In this document: positions 1-7,575 of the stretch, in pieces
Layout: every line of letters begins with the position of its first letter
Numbering within the stretch: position 1 is the first letter of the stretch
From: UBA11612 sp963976395
Lineage (GTDB): Bacteria; Pseudomonadota; Alphaproteobacteria; Rhodospirillales; Rhodospirillaceae
DNA: 31,520 nucleotides
Direction: 5' to 3'
Assembly (NCBI GenBank): GCA_963976395.1
Contig: CAXBLG010000035.1
Location: forward strand, 1 to 31,520
Translations under genes and position numbers: made by a program
The notes under the pieces: generated by a model
What the model saw: the letters and a program-made list of their open reading frames with translations, nothing else
What the model was told of the DNA's origin: nothing
The model's database searches: none

Positions 1-1
1 C

Positions 2-784
2 ACCCATGAGGACTTGGATTCTTTTATCTCCAATGAAGCAGGCACCCTCAATTATGGCCCGCAAAAAACGGGGTATACCCAGCGGTCAGGCGGAGAGGAC
101 ATTCCCGTTATAGGTATGCGCCGCCAGATTGCCGAGCGGATGCAACTTTCTAAGCGTCATATTCCTCACTTTGCGTATGTCGAGGAAGTGGACGTGACGG
201 AGCTCGAGAAACTCCGGCAACACCTCAATGCTGTTAAGACGGTAGATCAGCCTAAATTGACACTGCTTCCGTTTATTATTCGGGCGCTGGTCAATGTGTT
301 GCCCGAGTATCCGCAAATCAATGCGACGTTTGACGACGACGCCGGCGTTGTGCACAGGCAGGCGCCCGTGCATGTCGGTATTGCCGCCCAAACTCCGAAA
401 GGCCTCATGGTACCGGTTGTACGCCACGCCGAAGCTCGTGATCCTTGGGACACCGCTACGGAAATAGCGCGCTTGGCGAAGGCGGCCCGTGACGGGAAGG
501 CAACGCTGGAAGAACTTACAGGTGGTACTATTACCGTGACCAGCCTTGGACCGCTTGGCGGCGTGGTCACAACGCCCATAATCAATCGCCCGCAAGTCGC
601 AATTATCGGGCCTAACAAGATCGCCGAGCGCCTTGTGATGCAGGATGGTCAGATCACAACACGGAAGATTATGAACATCTCGTCTTGCTTTGATCATAGG
701 GTCGTCGATGGTTACGACGCGGCCGAATTCATCCAAAAAATAAAGGCGATGCTTGAGCATCCCGCAACCTTGTTTTTGCAGTAG
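2..784 (+). CDS. bkdB: Branched-chain 2-oxoacid dehydrogenase E2 (dihydrolipoamide acyltransferase), 5'-partial
   Basis: This is the acyltransferase core of a 2-oxoacid dehydrogenase complex, which moves the acyl group from lipoamide to CoA. The frame is open to the left edge, so the lipoyl domain and the real start lie outside the window. The first visible residues (HEDLDSF) are the typical end of the E3-binding domain. The rest is the catalytic domain, with the DHRVVDG active-site motif encoded at about 692-712 and the ending PATLFLQ. The stretch PVVRHAEARDPWDTA and that ending resemble Pseudomonas BkdB, from memory of that family, so the branched-chain type is preferred over pyruvate or 2-oxoglutarate E2. 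E3 follows after 3 nt, so the two are one operon. The E1 subunits are expected upstream, outside the window. Confidence 0.9.
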   Translation, partial: THEDLDSFISNEAGTLNYGPQKTGYTQRSGGEDIPVIGMRRQIAERMQLSKRHIPHFAYVEEVDVTELEKLRQHLNAVKTVDQPKLTLLPFIIRALVNVLPEYPQINATFDDDAGVVHRQAPVHVGIAAQTPKGLMVPVVRHAEARDPWDTATEIARLAKAARDGKATLEELTGGTITVTSLGPLGGVVTTPIINRPQVAIIGPNKIAERLVMQDGQITTRKIMNISSCFDHRVVDGYDAAEFIQKIKAMLEHPATLFLQ

Positions 785-787
785 ATC

Positions 788-2182
788 ATGACAAACACAA
801 TCAAGACCAAAGTCCTCGTTGTCGGTGGGGGGCCTGGCGGCTATGTCGCAGCAATTCGCGCCGGTCAGCTGGGATTGGAGACAACTCTGGTTGAGCAGGA
901 CAAGCTTGGCGGAACCTGCTTGATTAGGGGGTGCATTCCTTCAAAGGCGATTATTCACGCCGCCGATAGTTTTGCAGAAATGAGCCACTCAACGGGAAAG
1001 GGCTGGAGAGGTATTTCGGTCCCCGGCAAGCCGGTGTTGAAACTCAATGAGACTGTTCAATGGAAAAACGGAATCGTCGATAAGTTAAATAGCGGCGTGG
1101 GAGCGTTGCTGGCTCGGGCTAAAGTACGCACGGTGTTGGGCAACGCAATATTTTCTGACGCGAAAACGTGCTCGGTAGAAACTGCGGAAGGTCCGGTTTC
1201 AATTCGTGCTGAACATGTGATTCTTGCTACAGGTTCAGAGCCTGTTGAGTTGCCACATCTTCCGTTCGGTGGTTCCGTGATTTCTTCGACCGAAGCTCTG
1301 TCATTGGATGATCTTCCGAAGAAGTTAGCGGTCGTTGGGGCGGGTTATATCGGCCTTGAACTTGGCATCGCTTACAGAAAACTGGGAGCGGAAGTTACCA
1401 TTGTCGAAGCGCAGGATAGAATTCTCCCATTATACGACGACGAGCTTTCGAAGCCTGTTGTGCGCAGTATGGAGAGCCTTGGCATCACGCTGCATCTGAA
1501 AGCAAAAGCCCAGGCATATAAGGCGGGCAAGCTTGAAATTGAAGATAAAGACGGAAAGTCGGCGAAGATTTCTGCCGACAAGGTTCTGGTTACCGTCGGC
1601 CGCCGCCCCCGAACAAAAGGTTGGGGGCTGGAGGAAATGGGCGTGGATATGGCGGGCCCGTTCGTTAAGGTAAACCACAAGTGCCAGACCACGATGCGCG
1701 ACGTTTGGGCCATTGGTGATCTCGTTGGTGAGCCGATGCTCGCGCATAAGGCATCAGCCCAAGGCGAACTGGTGGCTGAAATCATTGCCGGTAGCCGGCG
1801 AAGCTTCGATCCGTTGGTGATACCTGCAGTTTGTTTTACCGATCCCGAGATTGTCAGCGTCGGTGCTGCGCCGGGTGACACGAATGATGTTGAAACGCTG
1901 ACGGCCAAATTCCCGCTGTCGGCTAATGGGCGCGCCCTTACTATGGGGCGCGGCGATGATGGCGGGTTCGTTCGCGTTGTTGCTCGCAAGAGTGATCATA
2001 AAATTTTGGGGGTGCAGGCTGTTGGGGCTCATATCTCCGAGTTGTCAGCTGAGTTCGCTGTTGCGATCGAGATGGGCGCTTCTTTAGAGGATATTGCCGG
2101 TGTGATTCATGCGCATCCAACCTTATCCGAGGCCTTTTTTGAAGCATCCTTACGCGGGCTTGGTCACGCGATACATGCCTAA
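788..2182 (+). CDS. lpdV: Dihydrolipoyl dehydrogenase (E3), branched-chain complex type
   Basis: This 464-residue flavoprotein reoxidises the dihydrolipoyl group of E2 and passes electrons through FAD to NAD+. Visible features are the FAD-binding GGGPGG at residues 13-18, the redox disulfide C44/C49 in GGTCLIRGCIPSK, the NAD-binding GAGYIG near 184-189, the second FAD motif AIGD, and the C-terminal catalytic pair H443/E448 in HPTLSE. The residues between the two cysteines (LIRG) differ from the more usual LNVG. Length is normal for the family. It starts 3 nt after E2, and similarity to Pseudomonas LpdV (for example RRPRTKG and FPLSANGRA) supports assignment to the branched-chain complex. Confidence 0.93.
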   Translation: MTNTIKTKVLVVGGGPGGYVAAIRAGQLGLETTLVEQDKLGGTCLIRGCIPSKAIIHAADSFAEMSHSTGKGWRGISVPGKPVLKLNETVQWKNGIVDKLNSGVGALLARAKVRTVLGNAIFSDAKTCSVETAEGPVSIRAEHVILATGSEPVELPHLPFGGSVISSTEALSLDDLPKKLAVVGAGYIGLELGIAYRKLGAEVTIVEAQDRILPLYDDELSKPVVRSMESLGITLHLKAKAQAYKAGKLEIEDKDGKSAKISADKVLVTVGRRPRTKGWGLEEMGVDMAGPFVKVNHKCQTTMRDVWAIGDLVGEPMLAHKASAQGELVAEIIAGSRRSFDPLVIPAVCFTDPEIVSVGAAPGDTNDVETLTAKFPLSANGRALTMGRGDDGGFVRVVARKSDHKILGVQAVGAHISELSAEFAVAIEMGASLEDIAGVIHAHPTLSEAFFEASLRGLGHAIHA

Positions 2183-2267
2183 ATATGAGAAATATTAGAT
2201 ATTAGTATGCGTGGGTGAGACGTTTTGTGGTTTAAAATGCCAGTTATGGATATTTGTGGGGGAGTAC

Positions 2268-2735
2268 ATGGCGGCTGAACTCGACAGGATCGACCTGAAA
2301 ATACTTAAAGTGCTTCAGGAAGATGCGACCAAGTCTGCCTCTGAGATCGCCGACGTTGTTGGGCTATCCCAGTCACCGTGTTGGCGCAGGATTCAACGAT
2401 TAAAAGAGATGGGCTATATCTCGAAGATCGTGGCGGTTCTAAATCGCGATAAATTGAATTTGAATGCCCAGTTCTTCATTCAGGTGAAGGTCGTTAAACA
2501 TGACAAGGAAAATCTGATCGAGTTCGGAAATGCCATCCGGAATTTTCCAGAAGTGATGGAGTGTCATGTGATTCTGGGAGCGTACGATTTTCTACTTCGG
2601 GTGGTCGCCAAGGATATTCACGCATACGAAGAATTCTTCTTCGAACGACTTTCGAAATTGCCAGGTGTTCGTGAGGTGAATTCGTGCGTTGCGGTATCCG
2701 AGATAAAATCAACAACTGCGCTGCCTATATCTTAG
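2268..2735 (+). CDS. Lrp/AsnC family transcriptional regulator
   Basis: This is a 155-residue amino-acid-responsive DNA-binding regulator. An N-terminal winged helix-turn-helix lies at about residues 5-50 (recognition segment SQSPCWRRIQRL), followed by the alpha/beta ligand-binding and oligomerisation domain (about 68-145, with VMECHVILGAYDFLL). The start at 2268 was chosen because a strong ribosome site, GGGGGAG, lies 4-5 nt upstream and the protein then begins like other Lrp members; a GTG at 2211 would add 19 residues with no family resemblance. It follows the E2-E3 genes after 85 nt on the same strand. BkdR of Pseudomonas, which controls branched-chain catabolism, is also an Lrp-family protein, so control of this operon is a reasonable inference, not shown. 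Confidence 0.9.
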   Translation: MAAELDRIDLKILKVLQEDATKSASEIADVVGLSQSPCWRRIQRLKEMGYISKIVAVLNRDKLNLNAQFFIQVKVVKHDKENLIEFGNAIRNFPEVMECHVILGAYDFLLRVVAKDIHAYEEFFFERLSKLPGVREVNSCVAVSEIKSTTALPIS

Positions 2736-3136
2736 TCCGCGGCAGTGGATTTCGCGGCATAACGCGGACCCCGAATACTTTATAGAGCCCAATTATTTCA
2801 TAGAGATTGAATCGATGCCTTGGGGCGGTTCATTCCTTCAGCGCACTTTAGGTGGTAACGAAGCCGTTATGATCGGGTGTAGGCTAGAAGGGTGATGCAA
2901 AGTAATTCGCTACACCTTGGCCAAATATCGTCGATCTGCAGCGTGTCAAATTCCCCATTTCTTGCCTATTTTGCTATTTTTGCAGCTTTCTTGTTGCCGC
3001 CATTCTCATAGGTGCGACGGAACAATTCATGGAACATGGAAGGGTTAGCCTTTAGGCTGGATAGCTGAGATGTCCATTATGCGCTGGATGTGCTGGCCTT
3101 GAGTCGCAAGTGCCGGGGGCAACGATAGGGGGAGCT
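2736..3136. other. Intergenic region, no gene recognised
   Basis: This 400-nt stretch separates the Lrp-type gene from the AbgT-type transporter. Directly after the regulator stop, TCCGCG (2736-2741) can pair with CGCGGA (2763-2768), and CCGCG (2737-2741) can pair instead with CGCGG (2753-2757). These are small alternative hairpins with no T run, so at best a weak terminator. From about 2962 to 2991 there is a T-rich stretch with roughly 10-nt spacing of TTGC. I found no clear promoter hexamers, tRNA or small gene. Confidence 0.4.
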
Positions 3137-4624
3137 ATGCGGAGTCTTGAAGGCATTCTGAATCGGATCGAAGCTGTCGGTAATCGGTTGCCCGATCCGG
3201 TAACTCTTTTCGTCATCCTGATCGCGGTGGTTTTCGGGGTATCAGCTCTGGCATCGTTTGCCGATGTCAGCGCGGTCAATCCGGCGACTAAAGATGTTGT
3301 AGGTGCCGTCAATTTATTCTCCAGCGATATAATTCGCACTTTACTCGTTGATATGCCGAAGACCTTTACCGGCTTTCCGCCCCTGGGAACGGTTCTCGTT
3401 GCCATGATCGGCGTGGGCGTCGCCGAGAAAAGCGGTTTGATCGCCATCGGACTTGCAAGCTTTGTGCGTAAAGTCTCACGCCCATTCCTAACCTCGGCTG
3501 TCGTATTTGCGGGTGTCATGTCCAGTTTGGCTGCTGATGCAGGCTACGTGGTGCTTATTCCCCTAGCCGGTGTTCTGTTTGCCGCCGCAGGTCGAAACCC
3601 GATTGCCGGTATTGCCGCGGCATTCGCCGGCGTGTCGGCCGGATATAGTTCCAATCTGTTGCTGACGCCACTGGATGCGCTTTTGGCGGGTCTAACTGAA
3701 AGCAGCGGACGCATTCTCGAACCTGACCTCACGGTACCTTTAACCGCAAATTACTATTTGATGATCGCCCTCGTGCCCGTATTTGTGATTATCGGGACGT
3801 GGATTACCGACAAACTCATCGAACCGCGACTATCGTCGCCGGGCTTTGATCCGGCTCCACAAAAAGAACAGAGTGTCATCGCGGCAGGCCAAGCCAGGGG
3901 CTTGCGGTGGATGGTATGGACAGCGATTGCGTTTTTCGTCGGCGTTCTGCTCATCACCTTACCCGAGGGCGCGCCTCTTCGCGGTACAGATGGGGGATAC
4001 GCCCCATTCCTCAACAGCCTGGTCGCGCTCATCAGTATCGGATTTCTCTCGATCGGGATTGCGTATGGAGTCGGTGCCGGAACAATCCGCAACGATAAGG
4101 ACGTTGTCGATATGGCGAGCGCGTCCATGTCCGACATGGGGCTTTATCTTATTCTCGCATTTGTAGCCGCGCATTTTATTGTTCTTTTCTCCTGGTCCAA
4201 TCTCGGCATCATCCTTGCCATCAAGGGCGCAGAGGTGATTCGAGGGACAGGACTAAGCGGTACAGCGTTGGTGGTTCTTCTTGTCGCGTTGACGGGCTTT
4301 CTAAATATTTTCATTGGCAGCGCATCGGCCAAGTGGGCTTTGATCGGTCCGGTTTTGGTTCCGATGTTCATGTTGGTTGGTCTTGCGCCGGAATTGACTC
4401 AGGCCGCTTACCGTATCGGCGATTCAGTTACCAATATCATCACGCCGCTCATGCCCTACTTCCCGATGGTGCTTGTATTTGCGCGCCGTTACGAAAAAAC
4501 CTTTGGCGTCGGTAGTCTGATTGCGATCATGCTGCCGTACTCGGTGGCGCTTGGGATCGGAGGCACAATCATGCTGGCCATCTGGATGTTGGTGGGTGTG
4601 CCGTTGGGGCCTGGATTGGGCTAG
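3137..4624 (+). CDS. AbgT family transporter
   Basis: This is an inner-membrane protein of about 495 residues with many hydrophobic segments along its length. It belongs to the AbgT family, whose members import p-aminobenzoyl-glutamate or export sulfonamide-like antimetabolites. The family signature near the C-terminus is clear: SASAKWALIGP, then AYRIGDSVTNI and TPLMPYFP. The N-terminus from MRSLEGIL with RIEAVGNRLPDP also fits the family. The ATG at 3137 is preferred because AGGGGGAG lies just upstream, although spacing is short; a GTG at 3110 would add nine residues and has no ribosome site. The substrate cannot be told from sequence, and no folate or pAba-Glu hydrolase gene is adjacent. 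Confidence 0.9.
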   Translation: MRSLEGILNRIEAVGNRLPDPVTLFVILIAVVFGVSALASFADVSAVNPATKDVVGAVNLFSSDIIRTLLVDMPKTFTGFPPLGTVLVAMIGVGVAEKSGLIAIGLASFVRKVSRPFLTSAVVFAGVMSSLAADAGYVVLIPLAGVLFAAAGRNPIAGIAAAFAGVSAGYSSNLLLTPLDALLAGLTESSGRILEPDLTVPLTANYYLMIALVPVFVIIGTWITDKLIEPRLSSPGFDPAPQKEQSVIAAGQARGLRWMVWTAIAFFVGVLLITLPEGAPLRGTDGGYAPFLNSLVALISIGFLSIGIAYGVGAGTIRNDKDVVDMASASMSDMGLYLILAFVAAHFIVLFSWSNLGIILAIKGAEVIRGTGLSGTALVVLLVALTGFLNIFIGSASAKWALIGPVLVPMFMLVGLAPELTQAAYRIGDSVTNIITPLMPYFPMVLVFARRYEKTFGVGSLIAIMLPYSVALGIGGTIMLAIWMLVGVPLGPGLG

Positions 4625-4737
4625 GGGCAATTTCCGTTTAAAGGTGAGCGCTTTCGAGTGTTAGTCTGCAGGGGCCGATCAAATTCGGCACGCGCTCTGC
4701 ACCGAAGTTCGTCATCAATTGCGAAAGGCACGGGATT

Positions 4738-6108
4738 ATGAGCGATCAAATTTTATGGGGATACTGGCTCACGACCCTAGTGCTGTTTGTCGTCCTCTTT
4801 TTTATGTGGCGACGGTTCAAGATGAAACTTTGGGCGCGCGTTCTGACGGGCCTTGTGTTTGGCGGCATTACCGGATTCATCTTCGGAGGAGGTGTGGCCG
4901 GGTGTTTGGACCAGGCGGCGTGTGCCCCGGCATCCTCGAAGTTCCTTGGCGATATGTTTGTGCGTTTAATCCGCATGCTGGTCGTGCCGTTGATTTTCAC
5001 CACCTTAGCGGCTGGCGTTATTGCTATGGGTGACCCCAAGCGACTTGGCTCCCTGGGGGGGCGGGCGCTTGGCATGTATGTGGGAACCAGTTTAATTGCA
5101 GTGGCCATTGGTTTGACATTCGGCACGCTCTTACGACCCGGCGCCGGCATGGAACTATCAAACGTGACCTCGGGTGCGGTTGATAACGTCAAGAGTCAGT
5201 TGGACCTTGCCGCGGGAGCGGGAGGGCTGACCGAGCGGCTGGTCGCAATCATTCCCGAAAACCCAATCGCGGCCTTGGCGAATGCCGATGTGCTCTCAAT
5301 CATCTTTTGGGCAATTATTTTTGGCGTCGGCATATTGATGTCCGGCGAAACCGGAAAACCTGTCGCCAGAGTTATTGAGTCTGCAGCCGAGGCCGTTCTT
5401 AAGGTCACGGAAATAGTCATGGAACTTGCCCCATACGGTGTGTACGCGCTGATTGCATGGGTGATCTCTACCCAAGGTCTTGGGATCTTAACGAACCTAG
5501 GTATGCTTGCCTTGACGTGCTTGTTGGCGTTTGTAGTCCATTCGCTTTTTGTCTACGGCTCGATCATAAAAATAATCGCCCGTCTACCGGTCAAACGGTA
5601 TTACGAAGGCATAGTTGATGCGCAGGCAGTAGCGTTCTCGACCGCGTCGTCCAATGCGACTTTGCCCATCACTATTGCAAACGTTTCCGAGAATTTAGGC
5701 GTGAAAAAAGTAGTGGCGGGGTCGGTTCTTCCTCTTGGGGCAACCATCAATATGGACGGGACGGCAATATATTTAGGTATTATTACGCTTTTTGCGTCTC
5801 AAGCGCTCGGCCTGTCTATGGGGTTCGGCGACTATCTATTAGTGGCGATCACAGTCACCTTGGCTTCTGTCGGTACGGCGGGGATACCTTCCGCCAGTCT
5901 TCTCTTGGCGGCTACAGTGTTCAGCGTTATCGGCATTACCGCCGAGCAATCGGTAATCATCATTGCGTTGATATTTCCGTTCGATCGTATTCTAGACATG
6001 ATGCGTACAACGGTGAATGTCAGTGGGGATGCGGCGGTTGCGGTAGCGGTAGCCAATTGGGAAGGCTCTCTCGACCGCGATGTCTTCATCGCCAAGTCGG
6101 TTCAATAA
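4738..6108 (+). CDS. Dicarboxylate/amino acid:cation symporter (DAACS/SDF family)
   Basis: This 456-residue inner-membrane carrier is of the glutamate/aspartate/C4-dicarboxylate symporter type, driven by Na+ or H+. The two family landmarks are present: the serine-rich re-entrant hairpin STASSNATLP at residues 301-310 and the cation-binding NMDGTA at 338-343. RLIRMLVVPLIF (about 76-87) is another typical segment. The usual serine-rich hairpin is partly replaced by ASSNAT, as in some bacterial members. A short extracytoplasmic segment near 52-66 carries two cysteines (CLDQAAC). It starts 113 nt after the AbgT-type gene on the same strand, so both may be transcribed together. Exact substrate unknown. 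Confidence 0.92.
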   Translation: MSDQILWGYWLTTLVLFVVLFFMWRRFKMKLWARVLTGLVFGGITGFIFGGGVAGCLDQAACAPASSKFLGDMFVRLIRMLVVPLIFTTLAAGVIAMGDPKRLGSLGGRALGMYVGTSLIAVAIGLTFGTLLRPGAGMELSNVTSGAVDNVKSQLDLAAGAGGLTERLVAIIPENPIAALANADVLSIIFWAIIFGVGILMSGETGKPVARVIESAAEAVLKVTEIVMELAPYGVYALIAWVISTQGLGILTNLGMLALTCLLAFVVHSLFVYGSIIKIIARLPVKRYYEGIVDAQAVAFSTASSNATLPITIANVSENLGVKKVVAGSVLPLGATINMDGTAIYLGIITLFASQALGLSMGFGDYLLVAITVTLASVGTAGIPSASLLLAATVFSVIGITAEQSVIIIALIFPFDRILDMMRTTVNVSGDAAVAVAVANWEGSLDRDVFIAKSVQ

Positions 6109-6206
6109 ATAAGGGTGACCGGTCGTTCCTGGCCCGCCAAAAGGTGGCCAGAATGATGATTGGGGCGCATCCCTAGTCTTTATTTGTGGACTTGTTACAG
6201 GTGCTC

Positions 6207-6227
6207 TGGAAAAAGAACATTTTTCCA
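6207..6227. terminator. AT-rich perfect hairpin downstream of the symporter gene
   Basis: TGGAAAAA (6207-6214) and TTTTTCCA (6220-6227) are perfect reverse complements around a 5-nt loop, about 100 nt after the symporter stop. The T run forms the 3' arm rather than following it, so this is not a classic terminator. It could be a weak terminator or a protein-binding dyad. Confidence 0.35.
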
Positions 6228-6254
6228 AAGACTTAGCGCTCTACGGATGACTCC

Positions 6255-6280
6255 TTCAGTTACACGTTTTCCTAACTGAA
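6255..6280. promoter_or_regulatory. Operator-like inverted repeat upstream of cassette copy 1
   Basis: TTCAGTTA (6255-6262) and TAACTGAA (6273-6280) are exact reverse complements separated by 10 nt, giving half-sites whose centres are 18 nt apart. This geometry suits a dimeric DNA-binding protein better than an RNA hairpin. It lies 89 nt before gene A1 and I did not see the same repeat before gene A2. No regulator gene lies next to the cassette. Confidence 0.4.
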
Positions 6281-6336
6281 TTCGCGCGCTCCCATTTCGT
6301 CTTTGCTATCATCTAGAGATTGCAGACGTTCAGGAC

Positions 6337-6352
6337 CCGGCCGATAGGCCGG
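6337..6352 (+). promoter_or_regulatory. GC-rich hairpin in the leader of gene A1
   Basis: CCGGCC (6337-6342), loop GATA, GGCCGG (6347-6352) form a perfect 6-bp stem ending 16 nt before the A1 start codon, just ahead of the G-rich ribosome site GGGGGAGGGG (6357-6366). A bulged alternative pairs GACC (6334-6337) with GGTC (6351-6354). In RNA it could influence initiation on the first gene of cassette 1. Confidence 0.4.
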
Positions 6353-6368
6353 TCTAGGGGGAGGGGCC

Positions 6369-7553
6369 ATGAACCGCGCAGGTGTTGTACATACTTCAGG
6401 AAAATCAGGACATCTCCGGCTTAAGATAGGAGCCACCGTAGGAGGTGCACTGCTTGCGGTTTCGCTCGGGAGTGCGCCTGCATTGGCAGGTGAAACCAAA
6501 GGCTTTTTGGTCAGTTGGTTCGACATCTCACAGTATTACGACACCGAAGGGAGAAACTGTCCTCACGGCATTAATCCGGGGCCGGAGGAATACTACGTTC
6601 GCGAACTTAAGCGCATTGGTACGCCACAGGAAGAAATCGATCACTATATCGACAATTTCCTCGACCTTTCTCAAGCGTCCAAAACAGCACCGGTTGTAAC
6701 AATGCGTGGGCGTATTGATGGCAAGCCTGTCAACGTTTACGCCAACCCGACCTCTGTTCCCGATCCCAATATTTACCTCGTCGAAGGCCCTCACAGTTAC
6801 GGCTTTAACTTGGATGGCAAAACCGATACGGGCGGTTTTACCGACCCTGAAACCGGCGAAGCCGGCGTAGACAATCAGGTATTCAAAGCGGTCGGCTGTA
6901 CCCAGGAAATTCGGCAACATGCGCCGGACGAATACCCGCCATTGACCACGAGCTATTGGGGTGTGGTGGTCGAGGTCATGCCGGCGCTTTTGATTGAAAT
7001 TTCCGACATCGACGATCCGATGAACGACGACGACGTAACAGTCAGCATCTTGCGCGGTCAGGAGCGGCCCGTGCGCGATAGTGCCGGGGGCCTTTTGGCG
7101 GGTATGAGCTTTCGCGTTGACCCAAATCCAAAGTGGCAGAACGTTCTTAAAGGACAAATTCGTGACGGCGTCATCACGACGGTGCCCACAAATATTGACA
7201 TCGCAACAGACCCCTTTGTGATGCCTGAGCATAATTTTACTGATGCTCGTCTTCGTTTGAAGATCAAAGAAGACGGCACTCTTGATGGGAAGTTGGGCGC
7301 ATACCACAAATGGTTCCCGTTCTACTGGAAGTACGGCGTCGGGACTTGGGGCGTCGAGGCAACCAATAATATTGACTTGCCGGGATTGTATTACGCCTTG
7401 AGGAAGCTGGCTGATGCCGATCCTGATCCGGAAACGGGTGAGAACACATCTATTTCGGTTGCGTTTCAAATCGACGCGGTGCCGGCGTTCGTTATTCATG
7501 AAGAGCAGTCTGCGCAAAATATTACCGCCGGGCGCTCTGGATCTGGGGATTGA
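6369..7553 (+). CDS. Secreted protein of unknown family (cassette gene A1)
   Basis: I do not recognise the family. The 394-residue product has an N-terminal signal peptide: a basic start, a hydrophobic core at about 20-35, and a signal peptidase I site after PALA at residue 40, so the mature protein begins GETKGF. The paralogue A2 begins GETRGF after its own signal, which supports both cleavage predictions. Conserved blocks shared with A2 are RGRIDGKPVNVYA (113-125), TGEAGVDNQ (162-170), ISDIDD (211-216), DGVIT (266-270) and KLADADPDPETGEN (346-359). Two cysteines, C64 and C177, are kept in both and could form a disulfide. The protein is rich in Asp. It is the first gene of copy 1, with a G-rich ribosome site immediately before the ATG. 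Confidence 0.88.
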   Translation: MNRAGVVHTSGKSGHLRLKIGATVGGALLAVSLGSAPALAGETKGFLVSWFDISQYYDTEGRNCPHGINPGPEEYYVRELKRIGTPQEEIDHYIDNFLDLSQASKTAPVVTMRGRIDGKPVNVYANPTSVPDPNIYLVEGPHSYGFNLDGKTDTGGFTDPETGEAGVDNQVFKAVGCTQEIRQHAPDEYPPLTTSYWGVVVEVMPALLIEISDIDDPMNDDDVTVSILRGQERPVRDSAGGLLAGMSFRVDPNPKWQNVLKGQIRDGVITTVPTNIDIATDPFVMPEHNFTDARLRLKIKEDGTLDGKLGAYHKWFPFYWKYGVGTWGVEATNNIDLPGLYYALRKLADADPDPETGENTSISVAFQIDAVPAFVIHEEQSAQNITAGRSGSGD

Positions 7554-7575
7554 GCGGCCAATGGGGGAGTTTTCA

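Noticed and set aside
6528..7517. 329-codon minus-strand frame inside gene A1
   Set aside because: It lies fully antisense to A1, which has a signal peptide and a paralogue; the frame is a by-product of codon use.
7414..7575. Upstream extension of gene B1
   Set aside because: It would overlap A1 by 140 nt and adds a basic segment before the signal; the ATG at 7576 has a good ribosome site.
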